Below, in pieces: positions 1 to 7,483 of a DNA stretch of 59,907 nucleotides. Source of the stretch: Bacteroidaceae bacterium (lineage in GTDB: Bacteria > Bacteroidota > Bacteroidia > Bacteroidales > Bacteroidaceae); NCBI GenBank assembly GCA_017557005.1, contig JAFZFZ010000066.1, forward strand, positions 1-59,907, in the 5' to 3' direction. A model generated the notes under the pieces. That model was not told where the DNA came from. It ran no database searches and was given only the letters and a program-made list of their open reading frames with translations. Numbering within the stretch: position 1 is the stretch's first letter; each line of letters starts with the position of its first letter. The position numbers were made by a program, and so were the translations under genes.

Positions 1-749
1 ACATCGAGGCTGCACATGAGAAGGGCTACAATGTACTCAACTTTGATGGCCAGCTCGACACAGCCATGCTCAACCTTTTCGAGCAAAAGAGGGAGAAGAG
101 CCGATTCTCTCGCGTAGATGCTGACATCATCGACCGCATCATCGTGAAGGAAGACCTCAACAAGGTAACCTTGACCAGCGAAGAGAGTGAGATGCTCACC
201 ACAGCCTTCAAGAGTCAGATGCCCGAACTCAAGAAGACCGAGTTCTATGTAGAGGCACAGCCCCTCGGTGCTACAGCATCGCCCCTGCTCATCACACAGA
301 GCGAGTATATGCGTCGTATGAAGGAGATGGCAGCTATCAATGCCGGCATGAGCTTCTATGGCGAGATGCCCGACATGTACACCCTCATCCTCAATACCGA
401 CCATCCCCTCATCCAGTCTGTACTCACCGCAGAGAAGGAACAGACAGCCTCTGCCCTTGCCCCCATCAACGAGGAGACCACAGCACTCCAGGCTCGTGAA
501 GAGGCTCTCGAGGCATCACACAAGGGTATGAAGGAAGAGGAGATTCCCTCAGCCGAGAAGGACGAGCTCAGCGACCTCCACAACAAGATTGATGCCCAGC
601 GTACCAAGCGTGAAGCCATCTACACCGACTTTGCCAAGGACAACAAGGTGCTGCACCAGCTCATCGACCTTGCCCTCCTGGGTAACGGCATGCTCAAGGG
701 TGAGGCACTCAGCAAGTTCATCAAGCGTAGCGTGGACCTTATAAAGTAA
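1..749 (+). CDS. htpG: Molecular chaperone HtpG (Hsp90), C-terminal part
   Basis: This is the 3' part of a bacterial Hsp90 gene; the reading frame is open from base 3 and runs off the left edge, so only about 248 C-terminal residues of a protein usually near 680 are present. Hsp90 is an ATP-driven cytosolic chaperone. The visible part covers the end of the middle domain and the dimerisation domain: the GQLD and KSRFSRVD stretches, a charged Glu/Lys-rich helical insert in the middle, and an ending of the VLHQLIDLALLGNGML type that I recognise from Bacteroidota HtpG. A strong hairpin terminator follows within 110 bp. The ATPase domain is outside the window, so its integrity cannot be judged. 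Confidence 0.9.
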   Translation, partial: IEAAHEKGYNVLNFDGQLDTAMLNLFEQKREKSRFSRVDADIIDRIIVKEDLNKVTLTSEESEMLTTAFKSQMPELKKTEFYVEAQPLGATASPLLITQSEYMRRMKEMAAINAGMSFYGEMPDMYTLILNTDHPLIQSVLTAEKEQTASALAPINEETTALQAREEALEASHKGMKEEEIPSAEKDELSDLHNKIDAQRTKREAIYTDFAKDNKVLHQLIDLALLGNGMLKGEALSKFIKRSVDLIK

Positions 750-814
750 GAGACCCCCTCCAAACCTCCCCCTCTATGGGGAGGCTTTACAGACATCACT
801 GAACAAGCAAATCA

Positions 815-850
815 AAAGGCGGCTGGACAATACATCCAGTCGCCTTTCTT
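815..850 (+). terminator. Rho-independent terminator after htpG
   Basis: A 13-bp stem with one G-T pair (AAAGGCGGCTGGA against TCCAGTCGCCTTT) closes on a 7-base loop and is followed by CTT. A second, GC-rich hairpin (CCTCCCC/GGGGAGG) lies just upstream at about 767-785. Confidence 0.75.
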
Positions 851-894
851 AATACACTGCCTCCCAAGCAATACATCATCAAAAAGGTTAGCAG

Positions 895-985
895 ACTAAA
901 CGATTATTGGCGCAAATCGCTTATTACACTAACCGATTTTTGACTAAAATCGCTTATCAGACTAAACGATTTTCTTGCGAAGTGA
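895..985. repeat. Degenerate short tandem repeat
   Basis: Alternating blocks read CAGACTAAACGATT, then TGACTAAAATCGCTTAT or a near copy, then CAGACTAAACGATTTT again. The unit is about 33 bp and imperfect. It lies directly before a coding-looking remnant. From memory, such repeats often sit near Bacteroidota AAA+ ATPase genes; that link is unverified. The rest of the 750-1166 gap holds the terminator and this remnant. Confidence 0.55.
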
Positions 986-989
986 CAGA

Positions 990-1106
990 CGCGACAAGTC
1001 GTTCGAGCAGATTGCAGACCTCCCCCACTCCTACATCCTGGCCGATGGCATAGAGCACCCCATAGGCAAGAAACTTCCTCTTTGGATAGTGGGATTGCTG
1101 TATTGA
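990..1106 (+). pseudogene. Possible C-terminal remnant of an AAA+ ATPase-like gene
   Basis: An open stretch without a usable start encodes SFEQIADLPHSYILADGI, then a tail ending PLWIVGLLY before a TGA stop at about 1104-1106. The composition looks like genuine protein rather than random translation. It resembles, from memory only, the last residues of Bacteroidota ATP-binding proteins of the DUF4143 type that end in PLW-x-x-G-x-L-Y. The upstream part of such a gene is absent, so it would be a deletion scar. The family assignment is uncertain. Confidence 0.35.
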
Positions 1107-1166
1107 TGAGTTATAGTTCATCCTCTGCAGCCGTTAGATAAAAGACTTGTCCTGTTTATCGTTTGT

Positions 1167-1757
1167 TTATATTACCAAGACTTGCGGCTTATATATAATC
1201 TTCATCCCACTTACGATGCTGCCATTTACATATAGGGTATCGTGCGCTTCGACTTTTCCGTTGGCTTTGTGAACGTGTCCGAAAAGGTGGAGGCGCGGCT
1301 TGATACAGAGTACACGACCGAGCAGAGAGATATTGCCGTAGTAAACTCCTTCCGCAAAATCCAGTATGCCATAGGGTGGCTGGTGGGTAATGAGCACATC
1401 TGTATCGGATGGAATACGGCTTATAACCTTCTCATACTCTCCGCTCAGTTCGTCGGCTACAAACATCGGCAATCCGTAAAAGTTCACTCCATCAATCTCT
1501 ATGCCTGAATGGCAGAGGTAATGTACCCCTTCGGGAAGTCCCTCAATCGTAGCCCCATAGAGGCAGTCGTCATGATTGCCCGCCACAAATATCTTATGCT
1601 TGTGGGGCAACGCTGCAAACCATTCCACGAAGTCCTCCACCTCCTCAACAGTACCCTTATCGCAGAAGTCACCGGAATGAACGATGATATCTGCCATGGG
1701 GAGATTTTCTATCTGACGGTGAAGGCCGTGGGTATCGGAGAGGTGAAGGAGCGTCAT
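1167..1757 (-). CDS. Calcineurin-like metallophosphoesterase
   Basis: A 196-residue cytosolic protein with the complete two-metal phosphoesterase motif set: D8-x-H10 (LSDTHG), GD at 29-30 (HSGDFCD), GNHD at 60-63, H125 (ITHQPP) and GHVH at 160-163. Such enzymes hydrolyse phosphomono- or diesters with Mn or Fe; the substrate cannot be told. The start codon lies 12 bp after the stop of the PD-(D/E)XK-like gene upstream on the same strand, so the two are probably co-transcribed. The short length means a bare catalytic core with no extra domain. Function beyond phosphoesterase is not assigned. Confidence 0.85.
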   Translation of the reverse strand: MTLLHLSDTHGLHRQIENLPMADIIVHSGDFCDKGTVEEVEDFVEWFAALPHKHKIFVAGNHDDCLYGATIEGLPEGVHYLCHSGIEIDGVNFYGLPMFVADELSGEYEKVISRIPSDTDVLITHQPPYGILDFAEGVYYGNISLLGRVLCIKPRLHLFGHVHKANGKVEAHDTLYVNGSIVSGMKIIYKPQVLVI

Positions 1758-1769
1758 TTGTCTAAATAA

Positions 1770-2465
1770 TTATTTGTACTTCTTTTCTCTATTTTCACAA
1801 ATTGGATGAATAAAGGAAATGTGTGACTCTATTTTCTTCAAGTCAAGACCAAGAGTGTCAAGCTCTTCTTCCCAAATCTCCATCCATTCCTTATCTGAAC
1901 ACACCTCATCTTTCTTTCTACGATATCCATTAACAAAACCAATATAGACCAGTTTTGCTTTAATTCCACATTGATTGCAGAAGTACAAGAATGCTAATCT
2001 ATTTGCCAATTGATAACAATCAGTATTAATCCAATCATTTTTTGTTGCGCCAAGCCAATCCTGAGTTCTTTTAAAGGCATCAATAATAATGCTTTTACTC
2101 TCTTTGGAAGAAGCACTACACTTCTGAAAACATTCTTCCTTATGGGCTTTTGCTTCTACAAAGAACCATGTATCCCCAATCGTAAATACACCATCCCAAT
2201 TCATCGCAGTACCCGTTTGTGGCCAGAACTTTTTCCATCGTTTTTTAATGTCCTCATAATTATTAAGACGTTGTTGGAAACATTTAATACCCTTTAATTC
2301 TCCGTCTCCGGAAATTCTATTGTCATCGTAAGGGAAATCAAGCCATTGAATATCTCCCGAATTTCCCGTTGCATCTTTAATCATCTTGTTAAGATCTTGT
2401 CTGTGATGACCGAGGAAACGCATAAGTTGGAATTCGCTTCCATATCCGCACCCAATTTCTGCCAT
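1770..2465 (-). CDS. Uncharacterised protein with PD-(D/E)XK nuclease-like core
   Basis: A 231-residue protein I cannot name. Residues 90-106 read NWDGVF, a short turn, then WFFVEAKAH. An aspartate (D91) on one strand and E104-x-K106 on the next is the arrangement of PD-(D/E)XK nucleases, and a conserved-looking glutamate (E11) lies in the N-terminal helix. Later segments (ANRLAFLYF, AKLVYIGFVN) look like the alternating helices and strands of that fold. There is no signal peptide or membrane segment. It is first in an operon with the metallophosphoesterase. A TATATTTG box lies at 2525-2532 on its strand. The nuclease assignment rests on motif reading alone; activity is inference. Confidence 0.55.
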   Translation of the reverse strand: MAEIGCGYGSEFQLMRFLGHHRQDLNKMIKDATGNSGDIQWLDFPYDDNRISGDGELKGIKCFQQRLNNYEDIKKRWKKFWPQTGTAMNWDGVFTIGDTWFFVEAKAHKEECFQKCSASSKESKSIIIDAFKRTQDWLGATKNDWINTDCYQLANRLAFLYFCNQCGIKAKLVYIGFVNGYRRKKDEVCSDKEWMEIWEEELDTLGLDLKKIESHISFIHPICENREKKYK

Positions 2466-2485
2466 AATAATAAATTTTTAAGTTT

Positions 2486-2502
2486 GTACTATATATAATA
2501 CG
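2486..2502. promoter_or_regulatory. Possible operator, copy 1 of a shared 17-bp motif
   Basis: The sequence GTACTATATATAATACG lies 20 bp upstream of the PD-(D/E)XK-like start. It differs at one base from a second copy at 2740-2756 in front of the divergent SLOG operon. The motif is AT-rich and roughly palindromic (CGTA at one end, TACG at the other in copy 2). No binding protein is identified. Confidence 0.35.
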
Positions 2503-2739
2503 AATCAGAAAATTAATACTACCGCAAATATAGCGTTTTCTAACAAACGTTCATTGTTTTTAGTAAGAAATAACATTTCATCAATTAAAGGGTTGCAAGC
2601 CCAATATTGCCTCCATCACCTCCAACCTTACACCTAAAGAAAGAGGTTTGAGATGCCACCAATTGTTAAACTTTCTTAACGCAGGGTTCCAAACACCCCG
2701 AAAAGGGCCGTTTTTGGCTCTTCATAAAATTTCTCATTC

Positions 2740-2756
2740 GTACTATATATTATACG
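2740..2756. promoter_or_regulatory. Possible operator, copy 2 of a shared 17-bp motif
   Basis: GTACTATATATTATACG matches 16 of 17 bases of the copy at 2486-2502. A 15-bp inverted repeat, ACGTTC-TTC-GAACGT, overlaps its right end at 2754-2768. Together they place a structured element about 45-70 bp before the SLOG-protein start. No clear -7 box was seen between them and the gene. The rest of the 2466-2812 gap shows nothing I can name. Confidence 0.35.
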
Positions 2757-2812
2757 TTCTTCGAACGTGGGCGCTCTTTGTCTTTATTTGTCACTTAAAT
2801 ATGTTTTTAATT

Positions 2813-3157
2813 ATGAAAGTTGCGATTGTTGGTTCTCGGTCGGCCTCTGACTATGAGGCTTGGAAAAAGTTGGCTTTGGGTGTGTTGCCTGAAAACATTT
2901 CGATGGTTGTGTCGGGCGGTGCGAAAGGTATCGATGCCTTTGCGGCCCGCTTGGCTGAGGAGATGGGACTTCCGCTCCTGGAGTTTAAGCCCGACTACGG
3001 GAAATATGGACGAGGTGCTCCGCTCGTACGGAATACGGAGATTGTAAATGCTGCTGACTATGTGCTAGCCTTCCCCTCGGGGGATTCGAAAGGCACGTAC
3101 GACGCCATTCGAAAAGCACGTCAGACACGGAAAATGCTGCGCGTGTGTGCTCTTTGA
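2813..3157 (+). CDS. Small SLOG/Rossmann-fold protein (DUF2493/DprA-like)
   Basis: A 114-residue protein beginning MKVAIVGSRSASDYE. It has the SLOG-superfamily hallmarks: GSR at the first strand, VSGGAKGIDAFA (glycine-rich nucleotide-binding loop) near residues 35-47, and a late strand YVLAFPSGDSKGT. These folds bind nucleotides or nucleotide-derived ligands; DprA, YpsA and lysine-decarboxylase-like proteins share it. I chose ATG 2813 because the upstream in-frame extension has no family similarity. It is first in a three-gene run with 38-bp and 28-bp gaps. The ligand and role are unknown. Confidence 0.7.
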   Translation: MKVAIVGSRSASDYEAWKKLALGVLPENISMVVSGGAKGIDAFAARLAEEMGLPLLEFKPDYGKYGRGAPLVRNTEIVNAADYVLAFPSGDSKGTYDAIRKARQTRKMLRVCAL

Positions 3158-3195
3158 CACGATTTATTAACAAACAAACAAACAGAAAATGAATT

Positions 3196-3765
3196 ATGGA
3201 GAAAATCACGATTAAGCAATTGATGAATCGCTACAGATTCAAGGACATCGCAAAGGAACTGGCAACGGTGTGGGAACACAACCCCATCGGGACGGACTAT
3301 CGGGACTACAAGATACTCTACCGCCGCTTACGGCAAGCGGCTACCGTGAACACCGGGTACACGATCCATGTCTCCTCCCGATGGGATGAGGAGTGGCAAG
3401 AGGGGCGGTGCGTAGTTATTGGCACCGAAGACCCGCTACCCAGCCTAGTAGAGTGGCACGAGTCGCTTGCCGAGGTGTTGGGGATGGAAATCATCGTTGG
3501 CAAGAATGTGTCGATAAACGAGAAAGAACTCCTTGCTGGATTGTTTCACGAAATCACGAAAATGTCCATCGAGGAAAAGAGGGCGCTCGAGAAACGCCGC
3601 TATTGGATACCGTGGTTCAACAACCCGCGCAACCAATGGCGCTTGAGAAGGTTGAAAAGCACAATCACGCTACCATACCGACTTTTCTATAGCAAATTCC
3701 TCTATAAGGAAGAGGTGGTGAACTATAAGCACCCACGAAAAAGAAAAAGAGAGACTAACAGATAA
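3196..3765 (+). CDS. Hypothetical protein, possibly DUF6557-like
   Basis: A 189-residue soluble protein. The order of features (FKDIAKELATVW near the N-terminus, a tyrosine-rich YRDYKILYRRLRQ helix, a strand with RWDEEW, then VEWHESLAEVLGMEI and LFHEITKMS) resembles, from memory, the Bacteroidota DUF6557 family, but I cannot confirm this. The C-terminal 50 residues are strongly basic (RRLKS, KHPRKRKRETNR), which would suit nucleic-acid or membrane contact. It follows the SLOG gene by 38 bp and precedes a secreted protein by 28 bp. No function is assigned. Confidence 0.55.
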   Translation: MEKITIKQLMNRYRFKDIAKELATVWEHNPIGTDYRDYKILYRRLRQAATVNTGYTIHVSSRWDEEWQEGRCVVIGTEDPLPSLVEWHESLAEVLGMEIIVGKNVSINEKELLAGLFHEITKMSIEEKRALEKRRYWIPWFNNPRNQWRLRRLKSTITLPYRLFYSKFLYKEEVVNYKHPRKRKRETNR

Positions 3766-3793
3766 AGTGTATTAACAAAAAAACAGACAAGAA

Positions 3794-4282
3794 ATGAAAA
3801 GAACATGGATGATGATGTGTATGGTCTTTGTAGCATTGGCCATACAGGCACAAGGAGAGAAACTGAACGTGCTGAACTACAGCGGCAAGTTGTATGTATC
3901 GGGGATAGATGTGATAGAGACGCCCCGATATATCTCGTTCACCGACCACGCCTTGCTCAGCAAGACAGCAAGCGTGCCTATGCTTGAGCGCACAACGGTA
4001 GAGCTCGACTTTGCCAACAACCGCATCAAGATGCAGGGAGAGGAAGACACATCCATCAGAGTCACCGCCATCAAGAAACACGGCGACTGTGTAGTCATCT
4101 ACGCCGTCCCTACTGACTCGAAGGACAAATTGGAAATCGTGTTCCCCAAATATGAGAACCCATATATGCTGCAGATTACACAAGAGGAAGACAAGGTGAG
4201 CATTGCTCGTTGCAACCTGCAAAGCGAACCTCCTGTAATCAATCCCGAAGATGCCATATTACAGATGCTTATGGGGCTTTGA
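3794..4282 (+). CDS. Secreted hypothetical protein
   Basis: A 162-residue protein with a clear signal peptide: MKRT, then a hydrophobic run, and a cleavage-type AIQAQG at about residues 16-21. The mature part looks all-beta with alternating hydrophobic residues and no catalytic motif that I can see. One cysteine near residue 95 and another near 142 could pair. It is last in the SLOG gene run, followed by a 670-bp repeat-rich gap. I do not recognise the family. Confidence 0.6.
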   Translation: MKRTWMMMCMVFVALAIQAQGEKLNVLNYSGKLYVSGIDVIETPRYISFTDHALLSKTASVPMLERTTVELDFANNRIKMQGEEDTSIRVTAIKKHGDCVVIYAVPTDSKDKLEIVFPKYENPYMLQITQEEDKVSIARCNLQSEPPVINPEDAILQMLMGL

Positions 4283-4495
4283 TGGAGAAATAAAAAAGCG
4301 AGTAAGGGTAGTTCTCAATATACTCCGTGACGGTAAAGATTATCATCACTCAGGAATTTGCAGCAAAGCTAACCACTATTTCCGAAAAACAAAAGAATTT
4401 TCCAAGAAATAAAAGATTTGAAAATCTTTGCGTATAGCGCATACCTGCTGAGCAAACAAAAATGAATGATACAGGTATATAATGATTTGCATTTA

Positions 4496-4579
4496 CCCCC
4501 TGGCAATGGCAGTTAAGGACTTAACGTATAGGATTGATTGTCAGAACTTGTCGCTGTTGCCAAGGGGTATGCCAGGGGG
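4496..4579. repeat. Long-spaced inverted repeat with nested palindrome
   Basis: CCCCCTGGCA at 4496-4505 is the exact reverse complement of TGCCAGGGGG at 4570-4579. Inside it lies GTTAAG-GA-CTTAAC at about 4512-4525. A related block TGCCAAGGGGT occurs at about 4558 and again at about 4634. The element could fold as RNA or bind protein. It is in the 4283-4953 gap, where I see no gene. Confidence 0.5.
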
Positions 4580-4765
4580 TTGACAATAGGGTTGCAGAGG
4601 ATTAGGCATTGAGTATCAGCACTATTAAGCAGCATATCATGGCCTATGCCAAGGGGTGTGAGTGAATCATTATATAGGGAAATCCCCGTCAACCGAGAAT
4701 AATGAGACAGGAACTGCAGACCTTATCAATACTCGGAAAGCTACGTTTGCCCAGTCTTTTCAATT

Positions 4766-4867
4766 GATACTGCAGTATCTATATTGTGGGACTGCAGTAT
4801 CAGTATAGAGATACTGGAATATCTACATAGCGATACTGCAGTATCAATGCAGTGAGACTAGAGTATC
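4766..4867. repeat. Array of five degenerate palindromes, core GATACTGCAGTATC
   Basis: Units start at 4766, 4790, 4810, 4832 and 4856. The cores read GATACTGCAGTATC, GACTGCAGTATC, GATACTGGAATATC, GATACTGCAGTATC and GACTAGAGTATC. Spacing is 20-24 bp and the spacers differ. The perfect core is a 14-bp palindrome around CTGCAG. This is not CRISPR, since the units are too short and diverged. It lies between the secreted protein gene and the convergent DUF6078-like gene. Confidence 0.7.
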
Positions 4868-4953
4868 ACTATAAAGAAATCACCTGAGACTAAGCCTCAC
4901 GCGATGAAAAAGGAGTTCCGATCTGAAAGAATACAGGTTATCGCCACACGCAA

Positions 4954-5394
4954 TTACCAGTCGTACTCCTCTACATAGGCATCAAAGTCGGGGAGATCGG
5001 TGACACCAATCCGCGCCATCGCTTGGCGTATGTGCTCTTGTGTAGCGGGGTCAATGAGACGATCGCCTGCACGGAGGCGGAAGTAGCGTGCATGGCCGAA
5101 GTCGTGCTCCAAGGTCTGACGCAGGATATTGGCTTGGGCCACGGTGAGTCCCGAAAGCATCTTCACGAAGCCGCGCGCATAGCGCACCTTCTCTGCCGAA
5201 CGGAACACGGGGCAATCCCCCTCTATAGTAGCGAGATAGGCGGGATTGACAACCTGTATAGACTGCTCATCGGGCGACACCATCGCCAAGGCTATGCTGC
5301 GCAAACACTCAGCAGCACGCGGACAATCGGTTTTGACACACAGACGAAAGGTCTTGGGCATTGGTCGAGAAGATGTTTCGGTTTTCATTGACAC
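4954..5394 (-). CDS. DUF6078-like hypothetical protein
   Basis: A 146-residue soluble protein with a cysteine cluster near the N-terminus (RLCVKTDCPRAAECLRS, about residues 17-32) and a further CPVF near residue 60. The middle contains VRYARGFVKMLSGL and the end is rich in acidic residues (DFDAYVEEYDW). I recall this layout from Bacteroidota proteins labelled DUF6078, whose function is unknown. The N-terminal cysteines might bind metal. A TATCTTTG box on its strand lies at 5412-5419, 18 bp upstream of the start, so it is probably transcribed alone. Confidence 0.65.
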   Translation of the reverse strand: MSMKTETSSRPMPKTFRLCVKTDCPRAAECLRSIALAMVSPDEQSIQVVNPAYLATIEGDCPVFRSAEKVRYARGFVKMLSGLTVAQANILRQTLEHDFGHARYFRLRAGDRLIDPATQEHIRQAMARIGVTDLPDFDAYVEEYDW

Positions 5395-5698
5395 GTAGGA
5401 TTATATAGGGACAAAGATACGATTAAGCGAGCGAAAAAATATCAAACTTGTTTGGATATTTTATCTCAGCGAGCGGGAGTATCTTCGCAGTCAACTGCAA
5501 ATATACAACTTTTCAACCAAAATTGCAAGAGCGAAAAAGCAGAACCCTATTCCTACAGCGGAAAGACATATCCGTCGTGACGGAGCATATTTTTTAAGGA
5601 AACAGAAATTTTTACTTATACTTGAATAATCTTGCGGAAATTACACTAAATTTGTAATGTCATGATAAGAATGCACAAAAAGAGGATACACTAATTTT

Positions 5699-5729
5699 AT
5701 TGCGTAACAAAAGATGCTCTCTACCTTTG
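5699..5729 (+). promoter_or_regulatory. Bacteroidota-type promoter of the HTH-HNH operon
   Basis: ATTG at 5699-5702 is separated by 19 bp from TACCTTTG at 5722-5729, matching the TTTG-N19-TAnnTTTG pattern. A transcript would begin near 5736, which excludes the upstream GTG at 5734 as the start and supports ATG 5758 with AAAGGA before it. The rest of the 5395-5757 gap is AT-rich with nothing else recognised. Confidence 0.7.
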
Positions 5730-5757
5730 TAGCGTGAAACTTAAAAACATAAAGGAT

Positions 5758-6351
5758 ATGAAGAAAACTATCGGAACGCTCATCGAAATGGAAGTGCGCA
5801 AGCAAATGCATGTCAACGAATTTGCAGATAAGATTTGTTGCCAAAGAAACAATGTGTATAATATTTTCGGACGTAGTAAGATTGATACCATATTATTGAA
5901 ACGCATATCGGAGGTGCTAAACCACAACTTCTTTCAAGATTTGGCTGACGATCTAAGCCTTATTGATGAAGAAGGTGAGATGGCAAGAGACAAAGCGATT
6001 GCTCAGTTCTATAAAGTTGTACCTAATATCTTGAGGGAAATGGGTAAGGATGACACCATCATATCGGGAAGTTTGCCAGATGAACCAGACTGCCCTGTTC
6101 CAGACTTCTTATTGCCCAGTTATATAATATCCTTCACCATTGGAGACACCTTTGATGAACGCTTTGGTAAAAACTCCTATTTACCAGTGGAACTGATGAG
6201 AAATGAAAAAGGAGCAGAAGTGGAACTTATAACCAACTTGATGCATCGAAATAGAAGTCTAAACATCAAGTTAGACTATAAAACAGAAGAAGAATGGCGA
6301 GAGGCTTTGGCTTTCGTATTTGAGTTGCATGCACAGTTTAGAATCTCATAA
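5758..6351 (+). CDS. HTH regulator paired with an HNH protein
   Basis: A 197-residue protein whose first 65 residues form a lambda-repressor-like helix-turn-helix: MHVNEFADKICCQRNNVYNI reads as helix 2-turn-helix 3, and ISEVLNHNFF as the closing helix common in Bacteroidota XRE-type regulators. The C-terminal 130 residues form an unrecognised domain with a proline-rich linker (PDEPDCPVPDF). The stop lies 2 bp before the HNH gene, so the two are surely co-translated. It may repress its own operon or guide the partner to DNA; both are inference. The pair is visibly AT-richer than the housekeeping genes in the window. Confidence 0.65.
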   Translation: MKKTIGTLIEMEVRKQMHVNEFADKICCQRNNVYNIFGRSKIDTILLKRISEVLNHNFFQDLADDLSLIDEEGEMARDKAIAQFYKVVPNILREMGKDDTIISGSLPDEPDCPVPDFLLPSYIISFTIGDTFDERFGKNSYLPVELMRNEKGAEVELITNLMHRNRSLNIKLDYKTEEEWREALAFVFELHAQFRIS

Positions 6352-6353
6352 TC

Positions 6354-7412
6354 ATGATAGCAAAAAGTATCATAGACGAATTCTCTGAAATTAGAGAATG
6401 TATTTATAAAAATGAGAAATATTCTGTTCGCGACAATGGAGCAGTCTTTCGTCATCCGAAAAATCCATCAAAGCCAAGATTGCTTGACAACTATTGGACT
6501 TTTGGGATAAAGAACGCAACAAACGGATACATGATGCATGGAAACCACAGAATACATATCATAGTAGCCTCTGCATTTCATGGTGTTTACGATTCTAAAA
6601 TATATGTAGTAGACCATATAGATACAAACCGATGCAACAATAGAAAGGAAAATTTGCGGTGGCTCACTAGGTTAGAAAATGCTTTGTACAATCCTGTTAC
6701 AAGAAAAAGAATAGAATATTTATGTGGCGGTGATATTCAAAAGTTCATCGAAGACCCAAGTTGTATTCGTGATTTAGCAGGAACGAGCCAAGATATCATG
6801 TGGATGCGCACTGTCAGCAAAGAAGAAGCGAGAAATGCTTACGAGCGAGTGATGGCATGGGTTGATAAACCGAACCAAGCAGAATCTACTGGAGTAAAAA
6901 TGGGGGAATGGGTATACAAACCATACAATCTAACCAAGAAGTCTTTGGGATTTGATCTTAATAGAACTAATCGTGTAGAAAAAGAAGAAAATATAAATGT
7001 TGTAGAAGACTGGAGAAACGGATTGACCGAATCACTAACCCCCAATGCATTGCAGAAGAATTGGAAGACACCGACTGAGTTTCTTCTTTGTCCTATCGAA
7101 GTGAAGTCTGAAGCCATTACCGAATACTATGAGAATTTAGAAGCTGGTAAAATCTTTTGTCGTAACAAGTATTCAGAAAGCCTAATAATTGATTTTGCCA
7201 TTTCTGCAGACAAACAAAAACTATGGGTTGTAACAGACAGCGGTGAAAACTCTTTCAAACGATGGGCTTTAGCAGAAATCTCATACGAGAATGCTTATTA
7301 TATACATTCTGCATATAGTACATTCTTTGAAAAAGATGGAGCAATGAAGTACTTTACTAAAGTCCAAGGAAAGGAATGGACTGGCGGAGATGTCTTCGAT
7401 GATTTTTGTTAA
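6354..7412 (+). CDS. HNH endonuclease domain protein
   Basis: A 352-residue protein. Residues 23-112 resemble the HNH_3/homing-type module: an N-terminal NUMOD-like strand (YSVRDNGAVFRH), NHRIHIIVASAFHG at 64-77, then VVDHIDTNRCNNRKENLRWL at 85-104. H88 with D90 and N100 would be the metal and catalytic positions. The remaining 240 residues contain no motif I know, apart from Trp-rich stretches (MGEWVYKPY, WKTPTEFLL). It is coupled to the HTH gene (2-bp gap). Homing endonucleases usually stand alone; pairing with a regulator suggests a fixed accessory system, but the role is inferred. Confidence 0.65.
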   Translation: MIAKSIIDEFSEIRECIYKNEKYSVRDNGAVFRHPKNPSKPRLLDNYWTFGIKNATNGYMMHGNHRIHIIVASAFHGVYDSKIYVVDHIDTNRCNNRKENLRWLTRLENALYNPVTRKRIEYLCGGDIQKFIEDPSCIRDLAGTSQDIMWMRTVSKEEARNAYERVMAWVDKPNQAESTGVKMGEWVYKPYNLTKKSLGFDLNRTNRVEKEENINVVEDWRNGLTESLTPNALQKNWKTPTEFLLCPIEVKSEAITEYYENLEAGKIFCRNKYSESLIIDFAISADKQKLWVVTDSGENSFKRWALAEISYENAYYIHSAYSTFFEKDGAMKYFTKVQGKEWTGGDVFDDFC

Positions 7413-7417
7413 TGAGT

Positions 7418-7449
7418 GTTGTCGTTTATCAAGAAGTTTAGTATTTTTG
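7418..7449 (+). promoter_or_regulatory. Bacteroidota-type promoter of the NERD operon
   Basis: GTTG at 7418-7421, 20 bp spacer, TATTTTTG at 7442-7449. The box lies 34 bp before ATG 7484, so the following pair can be expressed separately from the HTH-HNH genes. Confidence 0.55.
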
Positions 7450-7483
7450 TTGGCAAGTAAATAACAACTATGTCATACGTATT

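Noticed and set aside
6354..7412. Group I intron or intein with a homing endonuclease
   Set aside because: The HNH gene is free-standing with its own coupled HTH gene; no split host gene flanks it.
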